Source: Candidatus Galacturonatibacter soehngenii
GTDB taxonomy: Bacteria; Bacillota; Clostridia; Lachnospirales; Lachnospiraceae
DNA: 64,000 nucleotides
Direction of reading: 5' to 3'
NCBI RefSeq assembly: GCF_008830185.1
Contig: NZ_WAGX01000004.1
Coordinates: forward strand, 124,001-188,000
Shown here: positions 43,591-52,212 of the stretch, in pieces
Position numbering within the stretch: the stretch's first letter is position 1
How the letters are laid out: each line of letters starts with the position of its first letter
Notes under the pieces: generated by a model
What the model was told of the DNA's origin: nothing
Database searches by the model: none
What the model saw: only the letters and a program-made list of their open reading frames with translations
Made by a program: the position numbers and the translations under genes

Positions 43591-43820
43591 GTACTCACCT
43601 CAATCATAATCCCTAAATTATAGTTTGCTTATTTATTTACGATTAAACTATGCATATAATGTCATTTTATAGTATTTTTTGAATAAATACAAGACAATGT
43701 TTTGCATTTGGTACTTATGTCATAGATAAAATAAACTAGAAAGAGATTGATTTATCGATTTCTTTGTATAAATATGAGTAAAAAAATAAAAAAATGCCAG
43801 GAAATGTACGAAGGAATAAA

Positions 43821-43849
43821 TTGACTTGAATATGAGGATAAACTATAAT
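43821..43849 (+). promoter_or_regulatory. Strong promoter ahead of the MIF-like gene and possibly the polysaccharide operon
   Basis: TTGACT (43821-43826), 17-bp spacer, TATAAT (43844-43849), 37 bases ahead of the start at 43886. No terminator is evident between this gene and the operon starting at 44341. Nothing else is recognised in the 43591-43820 gap. Confidence 0.75.
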
Positions 43850-43885
43850 GAGGTAAAGTAAGGAATGGAAAGGAATGGAAGTAAA

Positions 43886-44230
43886 ATGCCATATATTAGT
43901 ACAAAAACAAATGTAACAATTACAAAAGAAAAAGAAATATTATTAAAGGAAAAAATTGGAAAAGCAATTGAATTAATACCAGGAAAAAGTGAGAATTGGT
44001 TGATGTGTGCTTTTGAGGGAGAGCAGACATTATATTTTAAGGGGGATGCCAGTAATAATCTTGCATTTATTGAAGTGAAACTATTTGGTAAGGCTACAAA
44101 AGAAGCTTATGCGGCTTTAACAAAAAAGATTACTGAAATTGTAAGTGAGGAGCTTTTGATATCACCTGACAAGATTTATGTAAAATACGAAGAAGTAAGT
44201 GTATGGGGATGGAATGGAACAAACTTTTAG
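43886..44230 (+). CDS. MIF-like tautomerase
   Basis: 114 residues starting MPYIST, chosen because removal of Met exposes the catalytic Pro-1 of the tautomerase superfamily; upstream in-frame codons lack that feature. Length and layout (KEKEILLKEKIGKAIELIPGKS, NWLMCAFEGEQTLYF, AFIEVKLFGKATKEAY, and the C-terminal VSVWGWNGTNF) match macrophage migration inhibitory factor/D-dopachrome tautomerase rather than the 60-residue 4-oxalocrotonate form. It likely tautomerises phenylpyruvate or a related enol. In mammals MIF is a cytokine; the bacterial role is unknown. Promoter at 43821-43849. Confidence 0.85.
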   Translation: MPYISTKTNVTITKEKEILLKEKIGKAIELIPGKSENWLMCAFEGEQTLYFKGDASNNLAFIEVKLFGKATKEAYAALTKKITEIVSEELLISPDKIYVKYEEVSVWGWNGTNF

Positions 44231-44285
44231 ACCTAATAGGGTAATGATGTGATAAAAGTAATATGTTTATATGTAGGAGACAAGT

Positions 44286-44324
44286 ATGAAGCAAGGTTGC
44301 ATATCTATAATTGTCTATCAGTGA
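44286..44324 (+). CDS. Leader peptide (12 aa) ahead of the polysaccharide operon
   Basis: ATG at 44286 has AGGAGA five bases upstream and opens a 12-codon frame MKQGCISIIVYQ ending at TGA 44322-44324, four bases before the AGGAG (44329-44333) of the next gene. Position suggests translational coupling or an attenuator-like leader. No pronounced codon bias towards one amino acid. Short enough to be chance, although both ribosome binding sites are excellent. Confidence 0.4.
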   Translation: MKQGCISIIVYQ

Positions 44325-44340
44325 AATCAGGAGTATAAAA

Positions 44341-45951
44341 TTGGCACAAAACAATGGAGAATCGAAGTTGAAAGAGCAAGTTTTTAATCCTAACACGATG
44401 ATTTCACCCTTACAATCAAGTGAAATCAAACGTGCTAAAATAAGGAATCACATGGATCAAGTGGTTCGTTTTATAAAACGCGTCAAACATATTAAGAGCC
44501 ATATCAATCAAAAAATGGAGGGAAAATACTCTCCATCTTTGATTGCGTTGTTTGCGACTGCACTCGCAAGCCTCCTTATGCTATTGATGCTATTTTTGCC
44601 AAACTATTTAGGCGTAGCAGATGATGGCTCTATATCAAGGGTGATGAATTCAGCAGGAATTTATTACACGCAGTCTGAAATATCTGAAATCTATAATAAT
44701 TATTTTGTAAAAATCTATTCCAATGTTTTAAGCGGCTATCAAACAAGGGACTCTCTCTTAAACAGCCAGGTTTTGTTTGTCAAAGCCGCTGTTTATTTGG
44801 ATAATCTAATCACAAAAGATAAATTTTTTGATATTCGCTTTCTGGCATTGCTGTATGGGATATTCTATATTCCTGCCTTTTACTTATTGATAAAGCAAGC
44901 ATGTATGCGTGTACAAGAGTTTTCGGAAGGTTTTGTTATTGGGTTTGTAGGAGTCTTAATTTTTGCAGATGTAGGTTATATTACATACTTCAATTCTTTT
45001 TATCCAGAAGCACTATGGTTTATTAGTTTTATGTACTGTATTTTTGCGGCACTCTCGTTTCAGAATCAAAGAAGCTCTTATAAGGACTTTGGAGCGTTGG
45101 TGGTTATAGTTGTTTCAGGAATTATACTAACAACTTCAAGAAGCCAAACAACAATTATAGCTCTTTTGTTAGCGGTATTTTGTTTGAAATTATTATTTAT
45201 TCGAAACAACTGGATATGGGGTGTTATATGTATCGCGTCATCCATATTTTTATGTATTGTATCTGTGATAAATATGTTAGATATGGAATCCGATTTTGAT
45301 AATACTTCTAAATTTCATGCGATGACAAGAGGTGTATTATATGAGTCGCAAAATCCAAGTGAAACACTCTTGGAATTTGATATCGATCCTTCTTATGAGT
45401 TACTTGCAGATGCATCTTCTCATGATTATTTACCAGTTGTAAAGGCAACGGACCCAGTTTTAAGTGAATTTATAGAAAAGTATACACAACTTGACATAGC
45501 AGTATACTATGTAAGACATCCAGGTGCTCTTCTTGGCATGCTTGACGTTGCAATAAAGTCTTGCTTTGATATCAGAAGAGAATATTGTGGAAATTATGAG
45601 AAAAGCGTAGGACTTCCAGAGAGAGCAAAAAGCTTTTTTTGGGGAGCTTGGAGTAATTTTAAAAGCAATACGTTACCAAAAACAATTGGTTATTTTGTTT
45701 TTTTAATTGGCGTTTGTGTATTGCAATTTCGAAAAGGATATTCACTTCGTTTTTATGAAGAAAGACGTAATACAGTTTTTATGGATACGGTGATGTTAAT
45801 TGTTTTAATTTGTATATCTCAAGCAATTATTATAGTAGTAAACAGTGGTGATTCCCAGATGATACAACATGGATTTTTAATTGGTTTTGGAATCGATATT
45901 ATCACATATATTATATTTACAGAAATTGTTCACCGCATAAAGATATTCTAA
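44341..45951 (+). CDS. Polytopic membrane protein, GT-C/WsfD-like hexosyltransferase candidate
   Basis: 536 residues from the TTG at 44341 with AGGAG seven bases upstream; an earlier TTG at 44311 has no ribosome binding site. A basic cytoplasmic N-terminus of about 85 residues is followed by ten or more transmembrane helices. The first external loop contains GVADDGSISRVMNSAGIYY, an acidic motif positioned as in GT-C glycosyltransferases, and a large loop at about 325-420 carries SRSQTT before it. The overall form resembles WsfD-type proteins of surface-glycan loci. First structural gene of the operon; role as a polyprenyl-linked sugar transferase is inferred. Confidence 0.65.
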   Translation: MAQNNGESKLKEQVFNPNTMISPLQSSEIKRAKIRNHMDQVVRFIKRVKHIKSHINQKMEGKYSPSLIALFATALASLLMLLMLFLPNYLGVADDGSISRVMNSAGIYYTQSEISEIYNNYFVKIYSNVLSGYQTRDSLLNSQVLFVKAAVYLDNLITKDKFFDIRFLALLYGIFYIPAFYLLIKQACMRVQEFSEGFVIGFVGVLIFADVGYITYFNSFYPEALWFISFMYCIFAALSFQNQRSSYKDFGALVVIVVSGIILTTSRSQTTIIALLLAVFCLKLLFIRNNWIWGVICIASSIFLCIVSVINMLDMESDFDNTSKFHAMTRGVLYESQNPSETLLEFDIDPSYELLADASSHDYLPVVKATDPVLSEFIEKYTQLDIAVYYVRHPGALLGMLDVAIKSCFDIRREYCGNYEKSVGLPERAKSFFWGAWSNFKSNTLPKTIGYFVFLIGVCVLQFRKGYSLRFYEERRNTVFMDTVMLIVLICISQAIIIVVNSGDSQMIQHGFLIGFGIDIITYIIFTEIVHRIKIF

Positions 45952-45977
45952 TAATCCGGTGTATTGAGGAGGGAACT

Positions 45978-46841
45978 ATGTTAAAGAAAAGAAAGACCGG
46001 TTATTTGTTACAAGATATTGGGCTTGTGCTTTTTTTACTGTGTATTGTTGCAATGTCATTTACGGTAGGCTATGGAGGAAGTGGGCTTTTAACGGAGTTT
46101 GTAATTATGCTGATGGCGACTTTCTTTGCAATATTATTAGCTGGATTCAAATTAAATAATCTAGCAATCGTGGTAGCAAGTTTTTCTATATTAGTATATA
46201 GTGCTTACAAACTTTATATGTTTTTTGCCTACTCAAAAGAAATTGTGTCTCTTTGTTATATCTGGATTGTTTTTCCTTTGGTGTCTGTTGCGGCGATGAT
46301 TATTTTTGTTTATGGAAATGCACAGACAGAACTAGAAAATGAAATATTAAAATCACAAGTAGAAGAATTGGTTATGATTAATTCTATGACTGGTTTATAT
46401 AATCTTAGAAGTTTATACAATGATTTGCAAAAGCAGATTGCATATGCACAACGAAATGACATGGCTATTTCGCTTATGATTGTAAAGCTTCGCTATGAGC
46501 AAGAGCTTAAAAGTATTCTGTCTCGAAGCCACTATGAAGCGTTAATTCAAAGAATGGCGGAAATGGTAGTGGATGTAGTTCGCGTGGAGGACCGTACTTA
46601 TTCACTCGATAACCAAGGAACCATTGGAATTATTCTAACTTGTGATTCACAAGGTAGTGAGTATGCAAAGAAAAGAATCAAAGCAAGACTAGAGTCAAGT
46701 GATGCCTTTGAAGGGATAACAGATGCAGCCATTCAAGTAAAGGTAAAAATAGCCTATCTAGAATATGAGAAAGAAGCATATGGAAATGATATGATTTCGT
46801 TTAAACAAAAAGTAGAAAGTGAGCTGCAATATGATGTCTAG
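45978..46841 (+). CDS. Membrane protein with degenerate GGDEF domain keeping the c-di-GMP inhibitory site
   Basis: 287 residues. Four or so transmembrane helices (about 12-115), a short coiled coil (TELENEILKSQVEELV, 117-132) and a GGDEF domain beginning NSMTGLYNLRSLYNDL (135-150). The catalytic GGDEF signature is replaced by DNQGT (211-215), so diguanylate cyclase activity is not expected. The inhibitory-site motif RxxD is present as R202-V-E-D205 with exactly five residues between it and DNQGT, as in canonical enzymes. This combination is what PelD uses to bind cyclic di-GMP. Sits second in the polysaccharide operon; overlaps the next gene by 11 bases. Confidence 0.72.
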   Translation: MLKKRKTGYLLQDIGLVLFLLCIVAMSFTVGYGGSGLLTEFVIMLMATFFAILLAGFKLNNLAIVVASFSILVYSAYKLYMFFAYSKEIVSLCYIWIVFPLVSVAAMIIFVYGNAQTELENEILKSQVEELVMINSMTGLYNLRSLYNDLQKQIAYAQRNDMAISLMIVKLRYEQELKSILSRSHYEALIQRMAEMVVDVVRVEDRTYSLDNQGTIGIILTCDSQGSEYAKKRIKARLESSDAFEGITDAAIQVKVKIAYLEYEKEAYGNDMISFKQKVESELQYDV

Positions 46842-48480
46842 TCTATGGAAGAAGGGCGTTTTTGCAACGATTTGCGTTATCTTTTTATTGTTTTCTTATG
46901 ACATTGCACAAGCAAAAGAAGAATCGCTTCCAGCAGGTGACATCTTAATCATTTATTCCGACGGTGCAAAAAACGATGATATGAAGAGTATTAGGAGTAT
47001 CGTGGAATATTTTACTTATCAAAGATTTCAGGTTACTTATGCACCTGCATCTAAATGCTTGAATCAAATAGAAAAATTTAACTTCATTGTATGTTATAAA
47101 GTAGAACGATATCCAAAAGAACTAGTTGATAAGCTAAAAGATAGAGAAGAGAAGGGTAATTTAATTCTAAGGGAAAGAGAAGGGATAAAAAATTCTACTG
47201 GACAAAATGATATCCGCTTGCTGTTTGTTGGTAATGAGCTGCTTCGCTATTATTTAAATGAGACAGGAAGAAAAGATACCTATATGGATTCAATGAAGCA
47301 AACGGGAAAATTACAATATAATTTCAGTGATTTTGATTTAAAAGAAGCTTTGGTGAAGGAAGAAAATTTCTTATTTTTAACAGAGAATTTAGATTATCAA
47401 GTAGGAAGCTTAGAGGTTGGTGGGGAAAAAGGATATTTTTGTGCTAAGGTAGAGTCTTTGTATCATATTCCGCTTACTGATATGAACAATCATTTGATAA
47501 AAGCTGCATTTATAAAGGAGGCTGCAAAGTGGAAGTGGCCTTATAATGGAGAACCTACGACCTATGCACAATACATTGTATTGGATAAAGTCTATCCGTT
47601 TCAAGATGCGCAAAAGCTTTTAGAGATTATAACTTATTTAATTGAAAAGAAAGAACCCTTTGTGATATCTGTTATGCCAATCTTTCAACATGGAAATTAT
47701 CCAGCGATGCAACGCTTTTGCGAAGTACTTCGCTATGCGCAGGCAAATGGGGGTACGATTATTATGCATAGTCCCACCAATCAGATGCCTGATTTTGACA
47801 AGGAGATTGTGAATGAATATATCACAACAGCAATCCGTATCTACATGGAGCAAGGTGTTTATCCTATGGGATTTGAAGTTCCTAAAAATTGGATGTTTAA
47901 CAAAGATACCATTGAGATTATGAGTCGTTTTCGAACCGTATTAGTATCACAGGAAGAAGATGCCTTGATTCAGAGCGAGGATGTTACTACCAATCTTGTT
48001 TATAAGGATGGACATCAATGGATTGCTCCAGTTATTGAACTAGATGATAGTGGAGTTAGTTATCTAACTACAAACTCCTTTGCTGTTTGTTTCGATATTA
48101 CAGAGGATATGGAGAAAATTAAAGATAAAATTCAGGCTTGTATCTCCTCGTTTGTACCATTAAAAAGTCTTTGGGATATTAATCATAGCTTTTGGACGGA
48201 TGAAGACATTATGGAATATAAAAATCAAATCATTTTTATCAATAAAAAAAGAGTGGAAAAAGATTTTAATGCCACCAATTATGATGAAAATTTTAAATAT
48301 AATCGCAATACATTACAAAGGTATTCGAAAGACTTATCGCGTATAAATAAAAGACTTGTGATAGCAGTGGCAATTGTCTCCTCTTTATTTTTGACATTTA
48401 TATTTACAGCGAGGCATCGAAACAAACAGACATTTTTTATAAAAAAAGAAAAAGGTAAGAAAAAAGGGGGGAAGCCATGA
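46831..48480 (+). CDS. DUF2334-type (polysaccharide deacetylase-fold) exported membrane protein
   Basis: About 549 residues; ATGs at 46831 and 46834 are equivalent choices. Signal/anchor at the N-terminus (KGVFATICVIFLLFSYDIAQA), an extracytoplasmic domain of about 230 residues that begins like a Rossmann fold (GDILIIYSDGAKNDD), the DUF2334 domain (about 245-460: YIVLDKVYPFQDAQKLLEII, VISVMPIF, IIMHSP) and a C-terminal helix (LVIAVAIVSSLFLTFIFTA) with a Lys-rich tail. In DUF2334 deacetylases the first motif is normally Asp-Asp-Val; here it is D252-K253-V, and the His motif is reduced to H313 without its partner, so metal-dependent deacetylation may be lost or altered. Overlaps the preceding gene by 11 bases. 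Confidence 0.75.
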   Translation: MMSSLWKKGVFATICVIFLLFSYDIAQAKEESLPAGDILIIYSDGAKNDDMKSIRSIVEYFTYQRFQVTYAPASKCLNQIEKFNFIVCYKVERYPKELVDKLKDREEKGNLILREREGIKNSTGQNDIRLLFVGNELLRYYLNETGRKDTYMDSMKQTGKLQYNFSDFDLKEALVKEENFLFLTENLDYQVGSLEVGGEKGYFCAKVESLYHIPLTDMNNHLIKAAFIKEAAKWKWPYNGEPTTYAQYIVLDKVYPFQDAQKLLEIITYLIEKKEPFVISVMPIFQHGNYPAMQRFCEVLRYAQANGGTIIMHSPTNQMPDFDKEIVNEYITTAIRIYMEQGVYPMGFEVPKNWMFNKDTIEIMSRFRTVLVSQEEDALIQSEDVTTNLVYKDGHQWIAPVIELDDSGVSYLTTNSFAVCFDITEDMEKIKDKIQACISSFVPLKSLWDINHSFWTDEDIMEYKNQIIFINKKRVEKDFNATNYDENFKYNRNTLQRYSKDLSRINKRLVIAVAIVSSLFLTFIFTARHRNKQTFFIKKEKGKKKGGKP

Positions 48481-48481
48481 T

Positions 48482-49774
48482 ATGTCACTTGCAGATTTAT
48501 TATCCTTATACTCAATCATAGCCATATGGGGTATTATGTTCATCAATATTTTCTTATCCATTGGTGGGATTATTTATATGCTAAAAGTGAATCGAACGGA
48601 TGGAAAGATTCCTCTAAAGGAATACCCTATGGTAAGTATCATGGTGCCAGCTCATAATGAAAGCATTGTAATAAGAAGAACAGTATTGGCGCTTTTGAAT
48701 TTTGATTACCCAGAAGATAAGTACGAAATCATTGTGATTAACGATAATTCAACGGATAATTCAGCAGAAGTATTAAAAAAGATTCAGGAAAATTATCCGA
48801 GCAGAAAATTAATTGTGATTAATACGGATCATCAGGTTGGTGGAAAAGGAAAATCAAATGCACTAAATATTGCCTTGTCGGTTGCCAAGGGTTCTGTAAT
48901 AGCCATTTATGACGCAGATAATACACCTGCTCCTGATGCGTTACGTATCTTGGTAGAAAATCTAATGTCGGATGAAAAACTTGGAGCAGTCATTGGCAAA
49001 TTTCGAACGAGAAATCGAAATGCCTCCTTATTAACTCGCTTTGTAAACATTGAAACACTTGCCTATCAGTGTATGAATCAAGCAGGAAGGTATTATTTCT
49101 TTAAGCTTTGTACCATTCCTGGAACTAATTTTGTAATACGGCGAAGTATTATCAATCAGATGGGGGGATGGGATACGAAGGCATTGGCAGAAGATACGGA
49201 AATTAGTTTTCGGATTTATCGGATGGGCTATTATATCAAGTTTATGCCATTAGCAGTAACTTGGGAGCAAGAGCCTCAAAAGTTAATGCAGTGGTTCAAG
49301 CAAAGAACAAGGTGGGCAAAAGGTAATATCTATGTATTAATAAAGAATTTTAAATATGTATTTGACGAAAATGCGGGTCCAATGCGTCTAGATGCCTTTT
49401 ATTATGCTTTGGTCTATGTATTGATGTTAACATCATTAATATGTTCGGATATTATATTTGTACTAGGAATACTAGGGTTTTGTCACGTAACCTTAGGAGG
49501 ATTTTCTTCTTTGCTGTGGGGAATGGCAATTTTACTATTTTTATTAAATGTATTGCTAACTCTTTCCGTAGAAAAGAATGAATTTAATTTTGAAAGTGCA
49601 TTGCTTATTTTGCTTATGCTCTTTACTTATTCTAAAATGTGGGTATTCGTTGTATTGAATGCATTGGTACAGAGTATACAAGATAAAATATATCATAAAG
49701 AAGTTGTCTGGGATAAAACGGAACGTTTTGAGGAAGTAGATAAAAAGAAGAAAAAGAAAAAGTTTATGGGTTAG
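48482..49774 (+). CDS. Processive family 2 glycosyltransferase (BcsA/IcaA-like synthase)
   Basis: 430 residues: one or two N-terminal transmembrane helices (IIAIWGIMFINIFLSIGGIIYML), a cytoplasmic GT2 domain and three C-terminal helices. Processive-synthase motifs are complete: MVPAHNES and VINDNSTDNS (first Asp), AIYDADNTPAPD (DxD), ALAEDTEISFRIYRMGY (catalytic Asp) and QRTRWAKGNI (QxxRW). It polymerises and translocates a beta-linked polysaccharide. Unlike bacterial cellulose synthase BcsA it ends in a Lys-rich tail with no PilZ domain, so it cannot itself sense cyclic di-GMP. Followed by a BcsB-like partner 18 bases downstream. Confidence 0.9.
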   Translation: MSLADLLSLYSIIAIWGIMFINIFLSIGGIIYMLKVNRTDGKIPLKEYPMVSIMVPAHNESIVIRRTVLALLNFDYPEDKYEIIVINDNSTDNSAEVLKKIQENYPSRKLIVINTDHQVGGKGKSNALNIALSVAKGSVIAIYDADNTPAPDALRILVENLMSDEKLGAVIGKFRTRNRNASLLTRFVNIETLAYQCMNQAGRYYFFKLCTIPGTNFVIRRSIINQMGGWDTKALAEDTEISFRIYRMGYYIKFMPLAVTWEQEPQKLMQWFKQRTRWAKGNIYVLIKNFKYVFDENAGPMRLDAFYYALVYVLMLTSLICSDIIFVLGILGFCHVTLGGFSSLLWGMAILLFLLNVLLTLSVEKNEFNFESALLILLMLFTYSKMWVFVVLNALVQSIQDKIYHKEVVWDKTERFEEVDKKKKKKKFMG

Positions 49775-49792
49775 CCGAAAAGAGGTAGGAAT

Positions 49793-52099
49793 ATGAAAAC
49801 GAAAAGATTAAGAGTACCTGTTTTACTGCTGATAGCAGGAGTGTGCTGTGCATTGGCTTATGAGAAGGATACCAGTGCAACTGAACGTATAAATAAAAAT
49901 GTAGTCAATGAAGAGCAAACAAAAGGAGAGGCAAATGATTCACAGGAGGAAGCGGTAGTTGCTTTTCAAGGAAGAGATGCAATAAATGCAGAAGCTCCAA
50001 CGAAAGAAGATTCGATTGTACAAATACTTTCCAATCATCCAGGGGATGCCAATCATCCAGTTCATGTAAAGCCAAGTGTGGTAGAAACCTCGTACACGAA
50101 GGATGTCTATTTTGACCAAACCACATTGCATGGGATATTTTCTAGTAAGGAGTTATTTTTTTTCATTCCAAAGTATTGGGACACCAAATACATCTATACA
50201 GAAATTCAGTATGATGTGAGTGAATTGATTCAAAGCATAGATAGTTCCATCACGTTTTTGGTGAATAATGTTCCTGTTAGTTCTTATCGCATTGCTTATA
50301 ATGACGGAAGTACACAGACTTGTTATCTTGAGATACCACTTGATTTAATCAAAGAAGGATATAATTCATTAGGCGTAGCAGCTTATGCAAGGCTCTATGA
50401 CGAAGAGGGATGTATTGATGATTTTACCAATGCAAATTGGTTTAGTATATCGGCAAACTCTTATATTCGAAGTGGTTATGAAGTAAAGGATTCTAATCAT
50501 TTCATTTCTTACTATCCTTATCCTTTTATGTCTACAATGGATGAGACAGGTGAGGGGCTTACCATTGCGGTATCAGATGAAGCTACGAACAAAGAAGTTG
50601 CTGCGGCAATGAATTTAATGGCTGACTTAAGCACAGAAACAGGTAACAGCAATGAGATTGAGTTTTGCATTTTATCAGATTTAGCATCTACCAATGCGAA
50701 TCGAACCGTTTTGGTAGCAAATTATAATAATTTACCAGAGTTTTACCAAACCATGATTGAGGATAAGACGAATCTGGATACTAGAGCAGTTGTACTCTAT
50801 GCAGATGACTACAATCAGAACCCACTTTTGTTAATTACATCGACAAATGATGATTGTTTGCTGGAAGCAGCTTATATGCTAATGGACGAGAATCGAGTAT
50901 CTCAAGAAAAAAGTAATCTTGCAAGTGTAAATCTTGGCAGCGCAGATGTTGCAATTAATTCGACTTCTATAAGTCAAATGGCCGCAGGCAACTATACGGT
51001 GAAAGATATTATAGGAAGTGGATTGACCTTTGTAGGACCATTTCACCAAGAGCAATTGATTTATCTTCCATTTTCAGAGGACTATTTTTTATCAGATGCA
51101 GGTAAAGTTACATTGAAATTCAGATACAGTGAGAACTTGGATTTTAAGCGTTCCTTAATAACCGTTTATTGGGGAGACATACCTGTTGCGAGTAAAAAGC
51201 TTGAAAAAGACAAAGCAATTGGAGATGAATTAACGTTTGCCATGCCAGCAGATGTGGTTGGAACAACAACGGGTGCGATACGAATTGCATTTGATCTAGA
51301 AATTGCTGATATTATTTGTACACCAAGACAAGATGAAATGCCATGGGCATATGTTTCGGATGAGTCTGTACTTTATTTGCCAGCATCTACTGGAATTGTA
51401 CTAACCTTTGATTTAAAACCTTCACCATTTCGAACGGATGGAAAATTTAATGACATGATGATGGTACTTTCAAATAATCCGACCTCAAGTGAATTAAATC
51501 TATATGCGCAGATAATTGGAATGTATGGTGATGGGGTGGAACCATATGGTAACTTGTATGTGAAGCGGGTAAGTGAATTTAGTGAAAAGGATGCGGATTA
51601 TAATATTATTACAGTAGGAAGTTATAACAGCAATTCCTTGTTTCAATCTTTAAATGATAAACTTTATTTTTCTTATGATATGGATGGAGAAAAATTCAAA
51701 AGCAATGAACAATTAATTTTATCCGATAATTATGCAAAGCAAATTGCTATTTTACAGCTTTTGGAATCACCGTATGCAAGCAATCGAGGGGTATTGGCTG
51801 TTACGGGCGTCAATGATGAGACTTTAAGTTATGTGCTGGAATTTATGAGAAATCATAAGCTTCGATTTAGTCTATCAAAAGATTGCGTTGTAATTGATAA
51901 AGATTTAGAAACAAAGTCTTTTCAATTCATAAAAACAATAGCAGATCGGAAAGAGCCGTCTGTTCTTAATAGCATTGCTAAAAATAAACAATCCTTAATA
52001 TTTACAGTTGTTGCAACCTCTGTGATGCTTATGCTATTTATTTCTGTGGTAATAATGTTAATTCGTATTCGAATCTACCATAAAAAGAAGGATGAATAG
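49793..52099 (+). CDS. BcsB-like synthase partner protein
   Basis: 768 residues. Signal peptide (LRVPVLLLIAGVCCALA), an acidic linker, then a large extracytoplasmic region with repeated jelly-roll/carbohydrate-binding modules (YTEIQYDVSELIQSIDSSITFLVNNVPVSSYRI; IYLPFSEDYFLSDAGKVTLKFRYSENLDF, each quoted only in part) and a C-terminal transmembrane anchor (IFTVVATSVMLMLFISVVIMLI). The pattern 'L.F.R.S..LDF..S.I.V..N..PV.S..L' is the BcsB signature; BcsB guides the nascent chain away from the membrane-embedded synthase. Its presence with the GT2 gene defines a Bcs-type secretion unit in a Gram-positive cell. Confidence 0.85.
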   Translation: MKTKRLRVPVLLLIAGVCCALAYEKDTSATERINKNVVNEEQTKGEANDSQEEAVVAFQGRDAINAEAPTKEDSIVQILSNHPGDANHPVHVKPSVVETSYTKDVYFDQTTLHGIFSSKELFFFIPKYWDTKYIYTEIQYDVSELIQSIDSSITFLVNNVPVSSYRIAYNDGSTQTCYLEIPLDLIKEGYNSLGVAAYARLYDEEGCIDDFTNANWFSISANSYIRSGYEVKDSNHFISYYPYPFMSTMDETGEGLTIAVSDEATNKEVAAAMNLMADLSTETGNSNEIEFCILSDLASTNANRTVLVANYNNLPEFYQTMIEDKTNLDTRAVVLYADDYNQNPLLLITSTNDDCLLEAAYMLMDENRVSQEKSNLASVNLGSADVAINSTSISQMAAGNYTVKDIIGSGLTFVGPFHQEQLIYLPFSEDYFLSDAGKVTLKFRYSENLDFKRSLITVYWGDIPVASKKLEKDKAIGDELTFAMPADVVGTTTGAIRIAFDLEIADIICTPRQDEMPWAYVSDESVLYLPASTGIVLTFDLKPSPFRTDGKFNDMMMVLSNNPTSSELNLYAQIIGMYGDGVEPYGNLYVKRVSEFSEKDADYNIITVGSYNSNSLFQSLNDKLYFSYDMDGEKFKSNEQLILSDNYAKQIAILQLLESPYASNRGVLAVTGVNDETLSYVLEFMRNHKLRFSLSKDCVVIDKDLETKSFQFIKTIADRKEPSVLNSIAKNKQSLIFTVVATSVMLMLFISVVIMLIRIRIYHKKKDE

Positions 52100-52212
52100 A
52101 ATAGTAAAAATTGGTACGAGTAAAATACCAAAAATTTAATACCGAAAATGAAAAAGTAACATGTTATAATAATGTCATCATGATATTTTCCTAAGAAAAA
52201 GGAAGGTTTGCT

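Noticed and set aside
44231-44340. Cyclic-di-GMP (GEMM) riboswitch ahead of the polysaccharide operon
   Set aside because: The region is too short and lacks the conserved GEMM core; only a small leader frame is present.
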